From positions 1 to 5,922 of the forward strand of contig CAYOPD010000183.1 of NCBI GenBank assembly GCA_964405735.1: a DNA stretch of 5,922 nt. The letters are read 5' to 3'. Positions 1 through 5,922 of the stretch are shown here, piece by piece. The notes beneath the pieces are model-generated. The model searched no databases, had not been told where the DNA came from, and worked only from the letters and a program-made list of their open reading frames with translations. Each line of letters begins with the position of its first letter. Within the stretch, counting starts at the first letter, position 1. Source of the DNA: JADJLQ01 sp964405735 (GTDB taxonomy: Bacteria; Bacteroidota; Bacteroidia; Chitinophagales; Saprospiraceae). The position numbers were made by a program, and so were the translations under genes.

Positions 1-36
1 CAAAACAAGAGTAAAAAGTAAAGCAGTCTTACGCAT
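1..36 (-). CDS. N-terminal fragment of a probable exported protein (runs off the left edge)
   Basis: Only 12 codons are visible, reading MRKTALLFTLVL from an ATG at 36-34. The short basic start (Arg2, Lys3) followed by an unbroken hydrophobic run looks like the beginning of a Sec signal peptide or lipoprotein signal. The cleavage site and mature protein lie outside the window, so the family cannot be named. The start is supported by an A-rich, Shine-Dalgarno-free leader typical of Bacteroidota and by a promoter-like sequence about 30 to 60 bases upstream. It lies downstream of tRNA-Ser and on the same strand, separated by about 160 bases, so it is probably transcribed on its own. With so few codons, a chance open frame cannot be excluded. 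Confidence 0.5.
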   Translation of the reverse strand, partial: MRKTALLFTLVL

Positions 37-196
37 AAGTTTAATGTTTTAATTTTTTGAAGGCTTAAAAATAGAAAATATTATCAAAGTCCAAACATTT
101 ATAAAAAATTCTTTTTTAGTCTTTGTTAACAAGAAAATCCGGACACCTACAGACCAGTCATTTAACTAAAATCAGGGGCCGGTGAGGGAAAAAAAG
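37..196. other. AT-rich intergenic region between the exported-protein gene and tRNA-Ser
   Basis: I see no gene here on either strand. It holds the candidate promoter at 66-95 and a perfect 10-base palindrome TTGTTAACAA at 123-132. The palindrome lies about 30 bases upstream of the -33 box and could be a regulator site or chance. At 189-195 a seven-base T-run (minus strand) follows the tRNA 3' end directly and probably helps end or trim the tRNA transcript. Confidence 0.5.
66..95 (-). promoter_or_regulatory. Candidate Bacteroidota-type promoter for the exported-protein gene
   Basis: Read on the minus strand, TTTG (95-92) is followed after 18 bases by TATTTTTA (73-66). This matches the Bacteroidota sigma-ABfr pattern of a -33 TTTG and a -7 TAnnTTTG in all but the last base. 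Transcription would begin near base 59 and give a leader of about 23 bases before the ATG at 36. The region is very AT-rich, so chance matches are likely. Confidence 0.4.
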
Positions 197-284
197 CGGA
201 AGGTTAGGGATTCGAACCCTAGGTACACTTTTGGTGTACACACACTTTCCAGGCGTGCCAATTAAACCACTCTTGCAACCTTCC
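197..284 (-). tRNA. tRNA-Ser, anticodon GGA
   Basis: This 88-base tRNA reads UCC and UCU serine codons. The seven-base acceptor stem GGAAGGT pairs perfectly with ACCTTCC. The D stem is CAA/TTG. The anticodon arm CACGC-CTGGAAA-GTGTG places GGA at positions 34-36. A long variable arm (GTACAC paired with GTGTAC around a CAAAA loop) marks a class II tRNA. The T arm is TAGGG-TTCGAAT-CCCTA. The discriminator base is G, as expected for serine tRNAs. The 3' CCA is not encoded (the next bases are CTT), so it must be added by the CCA-adding enzyme. The gene lies 73 bases downstream of tatD on the same strand. Long variable arm, G discriminator and GGA anticodon all agree, so the identity is secure. Confidence 0.97.
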
Positions 285-306
285 GTAAAGCCTGTGGATT
301 GTGGTG

Positions 307-338
307 CAAAATTGCAAAAAAAACGGCTATAATCCAAA
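307..338 (-). promoter_or_regulatory. Candidate promoter for tRNA-Ser, possibly doubling as a weak tatD terminator
   Basis: On the minus strand a TTTG (338-335) is followed after 20 bases by CAATTTTG (314-307). The second box differs by one base from the Bacteroidota -7 consensus TAnnTTTG. Transcription would start roughly 16 to 18 bases before the mature tRNA. The spacer also holds a run of eight T (323-316) preceded by a weak four-pair stem, CGGC (343-340) with GCCG (327-324), which could act as a poor terminator for tatD. The two readings are not exclusive, and neither is strong. Confidence 0.3.
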
Positions 339-357
339 TGCCGGAGAATTCCTTTAT

Positions 358-1131
358 TCAACGCTTTTGGAATAGGGCAAGTGCATTTTCAGTGGTGATT
401 TTTTCAATTTCGGCCAATGAAAGGCCCAAGGCTGTCCCGAGGGTTTCCGCAATCTTCAAAAGGTAGGAAGATTCGTTCCGCTTGCCCCGGAAAGGGGTGG
501 GCGCAAGGTAAGGAGCGTCCGTTTCCAATACGATACGGTCCAAAGGCATATGACCAACAAGCCCAGCCAGACCCGAGTTTTTATAAGTAATCACGCCACC
601 GATGCCAAAATAATAGGTTTCAAGGGCCTGAACACGTTCGATCTGAACCCGGTCTCCGCTGAAACAATGGAAGACGCCCCGGGCAGGCCGTGGATGCATC
701 CGCTCGAGCAAAATCAGGACCTCATCTGTGGCTTCCCGGCTGTGGATGACTACCGGGAGGTCCAGGTCACAAGCCCAGGCACACTGTATACGGAATGCCT
801 CCTCCTGGTATGGCAGGGTGGTTTTGTCCCAATGAAGGTCAATGCCCATTTCACCGACCGCGTGATATTTCGGGGTATTCTGATACAATTCCTCTTTAAG
901 AATTGCAAGGGTTTCGGCATATCCTGCCGTCACGTGGCAGGGATGCAGCCCCATCATGGGATAAAGATTATCCGACAGGGCGCAGGTGGTGAGCAGGGAC
1001 GACACCGTGCCCGCATCCACATTAGGCAAATAGATCCGGCCGATACCAGCTCCTTCTGCCCGACGAATCATTTCCAGGCGATCCCCATCAAATTCGGAGG
1101 CATACAAATGGGCATGGGTATCTACAAACAT
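358..1131 (-). CDS. tatD: TatD-family metal-dependent deoxyribonuclease
   Basis: The 257-residue product has the full length and layout of TatD/YcfH-type hydrolases, amidohydrolase-superfamily TIM barrels that are usually cytoplasmic. The metal-site motifs appear in order: an N-terminal HxH (His6 and His8 in THAHLY), Glu94 in GEMGID, His130 in VIHSR, His155 in FHCFSG, and Asp205 in ETDAPYLAP. Characterised relatives are Mg-dependent 3'-5' exonucleases or DNases linked to DNA repair and DNA degradation. Despite the name, they are not part of Tat export. The ATG at 1131 begins the conserved MFVDTHAHLY, so the start is secure. No Shine-Dalgarno is visible, as is usual in Bacteroidota, and the gene ends in TGA. 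It is divergent from the RNase H gene (27 bases between starts) and is followed by tRNA-Ser. Family assignment is firm. Which TatD paralogue it is (TatD, YcfH or YjjV type) cannot be told from this sequence alone. Confidence 0.95.
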   Translation of the reverse strand: MFVDTHAHLYASEFDGDRLEMIRRAEGAGIGRIYLPNVDAGTVSSLLTTCALSDNLYPMMGLHPCHVTAGYAETLAILKEELYQNTPKYHAVGEMGIDLHWDKTTLPYQEEAFRIQCAWACDLDLPVVIHSREATDEVLILLERMHPRPARGVFHCFSGDRVQIERVQALETYYFGIGGVITYKNSGLAGLVGHMPLDRIVLETDAPYLAPTPFRGKRNESSYLLKIAETLGTALGLSLAEIEKITTENALALFQKR

Positions 1132-1138
1132 CCTGGCT

Positions 1139-1146
1139 TATATTTG
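1139..1146 (+). promoter_or_regulatory. Candidate -7 element for the RNase H gene
   Basis: TATATTTG matches the Bacteroidota -7 consensus TAnnTTTG exactly and lies 12 bases before the RNase H ATG. It would give a leader of only about six bases. No TTTG-like -33 box is seen at the expected distance, so this rests on one short match. Confidence 0.3.
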
Positions 1147-1158
1147 AACTGCAAATTA

Positions 1159-1779
1159 ATGGCTAAGAAACAAAAATATTATGTGGTTTGGGAAGGCCAT
1201 TCCAGCGGGATTTTTGAAGACTGGAAAAAATGCGAAGCCCAGGTAAAAAATTATCCAAATGCGCGTTACAAAGCGTTTGAAAGCCTTGAGGAGGCCAGGC
1301 AGGCCTTTGTGGGCGGCCCGGCAGCTAAAAAGTCCACTTTCGGAACCGTCCGCAGAAAAAATTACGACCACCTGGTCCGGGATAGCATCGTGGTGGATGC
1401 CGCCTGCGAAGGCAACCCCGGAATCCTGGAATACCAGGGAGTGGATCCCCACAGTGGAGCCAAATTGTTTCACAAGGGCCCTTTCCGGGAAGGGACGGTG
1501 AATATCGGGGAGTTTCTAGCCATCGTACACGCCCTCGCCTGGCTCAAACAAAAAGGCAAAAATAAAACAGCCGTCTATTCGGATTCCATGACCGGATTAA
1601 GCTGGGTTAAAAACCGGCGGGTAAAAACCAACCTGGTCAGGTCGAGAAAAAATGAAGACCTGTTTGAACTGGTGGACCGGGCACTGAACTGGCTGGAAAA
1701 AAACGATTTTGAAAACAAACTGCTCAAATGGGATACCGAAGCCTGGGGTGAAAACCCGGCTGACTTCGGGCGAAAATAA
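1159..1779 (+). CDS. rnhA: Ribonuclease H (RNase HI-type) with N-terminal viroplasmin/hybrid-binding domain
   Basis: The 206-residue protein degrades the RNA strand of RNA-DNA hybrids such as R-loops and replication primers. Residues ~6-50 form the caulimovirus viroplasmin-type hybrid-binding domain (YYVVWEGHSSGIF start, basic and aromatic residues, then ARYKAFESLEEARQAF). Residues ~75-206 form the RNase H fold, with acidic catalytic candidates Asp80 (VVDAACEGNPG), Glu118 (NIGEF), Asp142 (YSDSM) and Asp202 (ENPADFG). The single-residue spacing within these motifs and the length fit the Bacteroidota viroplasmin-family RNase H. The frame stays open upstream to about 550, but that stretch is antisense to tatD. 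The ATG at 1159 sits directly before the conserved domain and is the sensible start. No Shine-Dalgarno is visible. The gene ends in TAA, 14 bases before a hairpin shared with convergent rpoC. It is divergent from tatD. The gene symbol is by family; Bacteroidota can carry more than one RNase H. Confidence 0.93.
   Translation: MAKKQKYYVVWEGHSSGIFEDWKKCEAQVKNYPNARYKAFESLEEARQAFVGGPAAKKSTFGTVRRKNYDHLVRDSIVVDAACEGNPGILEYQGVDPHSGAKLFHKGPFREGTVNIGEFLAIVHALAWLKQKGKNKTAVYSDSMTGLSWVKNRRVKTNLVRSRKNEDLFELVDRALNWLEKNDFENKLLKWDTEAWGENPADFGRK
1171..1178 (-). promoter_or_regulatory. Candidate -7 element for tatD, inside the start of the RNase H gene
   Basis: Read on the minus strand, TATTTTTG fits TAnnTTTG exactly. 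Initiation would fall near base 1164 and leave about 33 bases before the tatD ATG. The site overlaps RNase H codons 5-7 (Gln-Lys-Tyr), whose A-rich codons could produce the match by chance. No convincing -33 box is present. Confidence 0.25.
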
Positions 1780-1793
1780 ATAGGATTACAAAA

Positions 1794-1822
1794 AAAAGGA
1801 GGCAGTGGTTCTGCCCCCTTTT
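1794..1822. terminator. Bidirectional intrinsic terminator between rnhA and rpoC
   Basis: Arms 1794-1805 and 1811-1822 pair over 12 positions around the five-base loop TGGTT. The one imperfect position (1800 with 1816) is A-C in plus-strand RNA but a G-U wobble in minus-strand RNA. On the minus strand the hairpin is followed by T8 (1797-1790), and on the plus strand by only TTTT. The structure therefore looks tuned mainly to end rpoC transcription, and it would also stop rnhA read-through. It lies in the 72-base gap between the two convergent stop codons. Confidence 0.85.
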
Positions 1823-1851
1823 ATGGTAAAACTATTTGGTAATTTAACAGT

Positions 1852-4800
1852 CTATTCCTGAATCACTGCATCCAGCTCAAAACCATCCTGTGCCGTCACG
1901 AGAAGGTTTTCGAAATGCCGCAGACCCGTCCCGGCCGGTATGCGCTTACCCACAATGACGTTTTCCTTTAATCCGTTAAGAATATCCTTGGAAGCAGCGA
2001 TGGCGGCCTGCGACAAGACTTTGGTGGTTTCCTGGAAGGAAGCCGCCGAGATCCAGCTTTCGGTGCCCAGGGAGCTCTTGGTAATACCCAGGAGCAAAGG
2101 ACTGGAAGTAGCAGGCAAAGCATCTCTGTATTCTACCAGCTTTTTGTCGTTCCGCTTCAGGATGCTGTTTTCCTCCCGGATCTGTCTGAGGCTGACCAAA
2201 GCACCCGGTTTGAGTTTTGTGCTGTCACCGGCCTCCGTCACGAACTTTTTGTCAAAAATCCAGTCGTTGTGTTCGTTGAATTCGTGTTTGTCCACAGCCT
2301 CACTTTCCAGGAAGTGGGTGTCGCCCGGGTCTTCGATCTGAACCCGGCGCATCATCTGGCGGACAATCACTTCGATGTGCTTGTCGTTGATGTTGATCCC
2401 CTGGGAGCGGTAGACTTCCTGTACCCCGTTGACCAGGTGGGATTGTACGGCATAAGGCCCTTTGATGTGCAGGATGTCCCTGGCCGCAATGGTTCCGTCG
2501 GTGATGGGAGTGCCGGAACGTACGAAGTCACCTTCCTGCACCAGAAGGTGTTTGGACAGGCCGATAAGATATTTGCTTTTCTGGCCGGTCTTTTCATCTT
2601 CGATCATGACCTCCCGGTTTCCGCGTTTGATTTTTCCAAAGCTTACGATGCCGTCGATCTCAGCCACGGTGGCCGGGTTCGAGGGATTTCTGGCTTCAAA
2701 AAGTTCGGTAACCCTGGGAAGACCCCCGGTGATATCCTGGATCTTACCCAGTTTTCTCGGGATTTTTACGATTTTCTGGCCTGCATACACCGCATCCCCG
2801 TCGTTGATGGAGATATAAGCGCCTACAGGAAGTGTATATTGTTTTAAGTCCTCGCCGTTTTTATTCGCGATCCGGATGACAGGAACTTTTTTCTTGTTCT
2901 TGGCATCGATGATCACTTTTTCAGAATAGCCGGTCTGGTCATCCCTTTCCATCCGGTAGGTAACCCCTTCTTCAATTTCGCTGAACTGGGCAATCCCGGA
3001 GAATTCGGACACGATGACGGCATTGAACGGATCCCATTCGCAGATCAGGTCGCCTTTTTTCACCTGCTGGCCTTCTTTCACCTTCAGGGAAGCTCCGTAA
3101 GGAACGTGGCTGGCGCTGAGCTGCTTTTTGGTTTTGGGATCAATGACCCTGATTTCACCGGACCGGGACAGGATGATATTGATCTTATGATCTTCTTCTT
3201 TGACCAGGGTATAGGTTACATTGTCAAATTCAATGACTCCGTCAAACTTGGCAACCAGTTCGGACTCCGTTTTGGAGATGGATGCGATACCACCCACGTG
3301 GAAGGTCCTCAGGGTAAGCTGAGTACCTGGTTCACCGATAGACTGCGCCGCGATGATGCCCACCGCGTCACCTTGCTCAGCAATCCTGCCGCTAGCCAGG
3401 TTTTTGCCATAACATTTGGTGCAAACCCCTCTGCGGGCCTCGCAGGTAAGTACCGAACGGATGGTCACGGATTCAATGCCGGACTCTTCGATCTTTTCCG
3501 CGGTCTTGTCATCGATGTATTCGCCCGGCCCCATGATTACGGCATCCGTGACCGGATCAAAAATGGTATGCAAGTTGAACCTCCCCTGGATCCTCGAAGC
3601 CAGGGATTCAATGACTTTTTCATTGTCTTTGAGGGCAAAGGTCTCAATGCCCCGGAGGGTGCCGCAATCCACTTCGTTGATTACCACATCCTGCGAAACA
3701 TCCACCAGCCTACGGGTGAGGTAACCGGCATCAGCAGTTTTGAGCGCGGTATCTGCAAGGCCTTTCCGGGCCCCGTGGGTGGAAATGAAGTATTCCAAAA
3801 CGGTCAGTCCGTCCAGGAAGTTGGATAGGATCGGGTTTTCAATGATGGCGGCACCGGTATCGCCGGATTTCCTGGGTTTGGCCATAAGCCCCCTCAGGCC
3901 GCAGAGCTGTTTGATCTGCTGTTTGGAACCCCTGGCGCCCGAATGGAGCATCATGTAAACAGAATTAAAGCCCTGTTTGTGATTGGAGAGCTCTTTCATC
4001 AGGCTGTCCGTGATCCGGTTGTCGGCAAAGGTCCAGCGGTCAATGATCTGATTGTACCTTTCGTTGTTGGTGATCAGACCCATATTGTAATTGTCCCAGA
4101 TCTCATCGACTTCCGTCTGGGCTTGTTTGAGCGTGATGTCTTTGATGGAAGGGGTCACGAGATCGCCCAGGTTGAACGAAAGGCCTCCTTTGAAAGCCCA
4201 ATAAAATCCCATGTCCTTGATCGAATCCAGGAAATCGGCCGTCTCCGAAAAATCGGTTCGTGTAATCACATCGCTGATGATTCTTTTCAGCCCTTTTTTA
4301 GTGGCAAGTTCGTTGATGAAGGGCACCCTTTCAGGTACCGCCTGGTTAAACAATACCCGGCCTACCGTGGTGTCAATCACCCTGTAAATCATCTTACCAT
4401 CGCCTTCATCCACCTTGGCTTTCATTTTGATCATGGCATGGAGGTCCAGCTTTCCTTCGTTGAAAGCGATGATCACTTCTTCAGGCGAATAGAATTTGGA
4501 ACCTTCTCCCCTCACCTTTTCTTTATCGGTGGACCGTTTTTCCTTGGTCAGGTAATAAAGCCCCAAAACCATGTCCTGCGATGGTAAGGTAATGGGTGAA
4601 CCGTCCTGGGGATTGAGCATATTGTGCGAAGACAGCATCAGGAGTTGTGCTTCGAGGATGGAGGGTTGACTCAGGGGCACATGCACAGCCATCTGGTCAC
4701 CGTCAAAATCCGCGTTGAACGCGCCGCATACCAAAGGGTGCAACTGGATCGCCTTGCCTTCGACCAGCCTGGGTTGGAAAGCCTGGATGGACAGACGGTG

Positions 4801-5922
4801 GAGCGTAGGAGCCCGGTTGAGCATGACAGGATGCCCTTTGAGAATGTTTTCAAGGATTTCCCAAATCACCGGATCTTTCCGGTCAACCAGTTTTTTGGCT
4901 GATTTTACGGTCTTCACAATTCCCCTTTCGATCAGCTTGCGGATGATGAAGGGTTTGAACAATTCTGCCGCCATATTTTTGGGAAGTCCGCATTCATGAA
5001 GCCTCAGTGTAGGGCCCACGACGATGACCGAACGGCCGGAATAATCCACCCGTTTACCGAGGAGGTTTTGCCGGAAACGGCCCTGTTTGCCTTTGAGAAT
5101 ATCGCTCAGGGATTTTAAAGCCCGTCCGCCTTCGGCTTTCACCGCGTTGGATTTACGGCTGTTGTCAAAAAGGCTGTCCACAGCTTCCTGCAGCATCCTT
5201 TTTTCATTGCGGAGAATGACCTCTGGCGCTTTGATTTCAAGCAAGCGTTTGAGACGGTTGTTGCGTATGATCACCCTTCTGTACAAATCGTTCAAGTCAG
5301 AGCTGGCAAAACGGCCTCCGTCCAGTGGTACAAGGGGCCTGAGTTCGGGCGGGATGACCGGCAGATACTGAATGACCGTCCATTCCGGCTTATTGACCTG
5401 GGATTTCTGGCCGTCCCGGAAAGCTTCAACCACCCTCAGCCTTTTCAGGGCTTCGGATTTACGTTGTTGGGAGGATTCGGTGGCAGATTTATGCCTCAGG
5501 TCGAATGAAACATCGTCCAGATTGACCCTTTCGAGCAGATCTTTAACCGCAGTGGCACCCATCTTGGCCAGAAATTTGTCCGGATGCGAATCATCGAGGA
5601 ACTGGTTTTCCTTTGGCAGCCCTTCCAGGATGTCCAGGTATTCTTCTTCCAACAGGAGGTCCAGGGTATTGACCCCGTCCTTCGCCTTGATACCCGGCTG
5701 GATCACCACATATCTTTCGTAATAGATGATGGACTCGAGTTTTTTTGAGGACAGGCCGAGGAGGTAACCGATTTTATTGGGAAGGGATTTAAAAAACCAG
5801 ATGTGGACCACAGGTACGACCAGTTTGATGTGCCCCATTCTTTCACGCCTTACTTTTTTCTATGTGACTTCCACTCCGCTCCGGTCGCAGACTATGCCTT
5901 TGTACCTGATCCTTTTATATTT
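1852..5922 (-). CDS. rpoC: DNA-directed RNA polymerase beta' subunit, 5'-partial and interrupted by an in-frame TAG near the right edge
   Basis: This is the catalytic beta' subunit of RNA polymerase. The uninterrupted frame runs from the Met at 5838, equivalent to E. coli Met102, for 1328 residues to a TAG at 1852. Numbering from that Met, one sees the NADFDGD catalytic loop with Mg-binding Asp377, Asp379 and Asp381 (about 4696-4716) and the second zinc site Cys726, Cys800, Cys807 and Cys810. The bridge helix lies at about 669-705 and the trigger-loop N-half at about 828-850. A ~185-residue SI3-like insertion (about 851-1036) is followed by ITGGLPRVTELFEAR and the conserved C-terminal module (ISAASFQETT). 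Upstream of 5838 the same frame continues as clear beta' zinc-ribbon sequence to the window edge (E. coli position ~74), so Met5838 is not the true start and about 73 codons lie outside. That upstream part contains a TAG at 5860-5862 and a Cys-to-Ser change at 5878-5880. rpoB is expected just beyond the right edge. Identity is certain; integrity is in doubt. Confidence 0.97.
5860..5862 (-). other. In-frame TAG within the rpoC zinc-ribbon region
   Basis: The minus-strand reading around it is GVEVT-stop-KKVRRERM. The stop stands where E. coli has Gln94 and where Bacteroidota beta' normally has Glu. One substitution (GAG or CAG to TAG) explains it, and the frame on both sides is intact, so this is not an indel. 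Translation from the native start would stop after roughly 93 residues. A sequence error is the simplest cause. Confidence 0.85.
5878..5880 (-). other. Lost zinc-ligand cysteine (Ser codon AGC) in the beta' zinc ribbon
   Basis: The beta' N-terminal zinc ribbon uses four cysteines (E. coli 70, 72, 85 and 88). Here the third is present (TGC at 5887-5889), but the fourth, normally in CDRCG, is read as AGC, giving CDRSG. TGC to AGC is one base change. It lies six codons upstream of the in-frame TAG, so the two anomalies fall within 21 bases. The first two cysteines lie outside the window. Confidence 0.8.

Noticed and set aside
157..197. tRNA-Ser as an integration site for a mobile element
   Set aside because: No integrase gene, no repeated tRNA 3' segment and no foreign-looking genes are present in the window.
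158..361. Minus-strand 67-codon open frame between tatD and the left edge
   Set aside because: It covers the whole tRNA-Ser gene, so the frame is incidental.
550..1158. Long open plus-strand frame running into the RNase H gene, which could be read as a 203-residue N-terminal extension
   Set aside because: It lies wholly antisense to tatD, whose product has all family motifs. The RNase H family begins with the hybrid-binding domain right after the ATG at 1159. The open frame is best explained by tatD codon bias.
637..2347. A 16-base direct repeat, TTCGATCTGAACCCGG, at 637-652 and 2332-2347
   Set aside because: In both genes it encodes Arg-Val-Gln-Ile-Glu on the minus strand with the same favoured codons. 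The surrounding sequence is unrelated, so it is coincidence rather than a repeat element.
2269..2847. Plus-strand open frame of 192 codons antisense to the 3' part of rpoC
   Set aside because: Same reasoning: it is a mirror of rpoC codon usage with no independent support.
3106..4587. Plus-strand open frames of 240 and 214 codons within rpoC (3106-3828 and 3943-4587)
   Set aside because: They are antisense to highly conserved beta' coding sequence, resemble no family I know, and show no promoter or start signals of their own.
851..5838. The ~185-residue insertion in the beta' trigger loop as a novel domain
   Set aside because: It corresponds to the known SI3-type insertion found in many Gram-negative beta' subunits and aligns by eye with the E. 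coli one (shared VPYGA, WDP and DITGGLPRV landmarks).
5860..5862. Genome-wide recoding of TAG to an amino acid
   Set aside because: rpoC ends in TAG just before a strong terminator, at a place that fits the expected C-terminus. Reading TAG as sense would extend the protein through that hairpin. The only tRNA here is Ser-GGA, which does not read TAG.

Overview
The window looks like a stretch of an ordinary Bacteroidota chromosome. The RpoC sequence resembles Bacteroidota beta' throughout. The RNase H is the viroplasmin-domain type that is common in that phylum. TAnnTTTG-like -7 boxes occur and clear Shine-Dalgarno sequences do not. The genus cannot be told from this sequence. Coding regions are moderately GC-balanced, and the first ~190 bases are very AT-rich intergenic DNA.

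Layout, left to right. Bases 1-36 appear to be the first 12 codons of a minus-strand gene for an exported protein, with a plausible Bacteroidota promoter upstream (66-95). A minus-strand tRNA-Ser(GGA) lies at 197-284. A minus-strand TatD-family metal-dependent nuclease gene (358-1131) follows. Divergent from it, with only 27 bases between the start codons, is a plus-strand RNase HI-type gene with an N-terminal hybrid-binding domain (1159-1779). A strong hairpin with T-tracts (1794-1822) separates this gene from the convergent rpoC. rpoC fills the rest of the window on the minus strand (1852 to beyond the right edge) and is missing about its first 73 codons.

The functions are housekeeping: transcription (beta'), translation (tRNA-Ser), and nucleic-acid maintenance (RNase H removes RNA-DNA hybrids; TatD is a 3' exonuclease/deoxyribonuclease). 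RNase H and TatD are both nucleic-acid hydrolases and may share a control region, but nothing here shows that they act together.

The one truly odd signal is at the right edge. Within the highly conserved zinc-ribbon region of rpoC there is an in-frame TAG (5860-5862), and six codons upstream of it a zinc-ligand cysteine has become serine (5878-5880). The other ~1328 codons look intact. This is either a local sequence error, which is likely if a contig ends here, or a real lesion in an essential gene. I found no CRISPR array, insertion sequence, prophage or recognisable novel defence or biosynthetic system.
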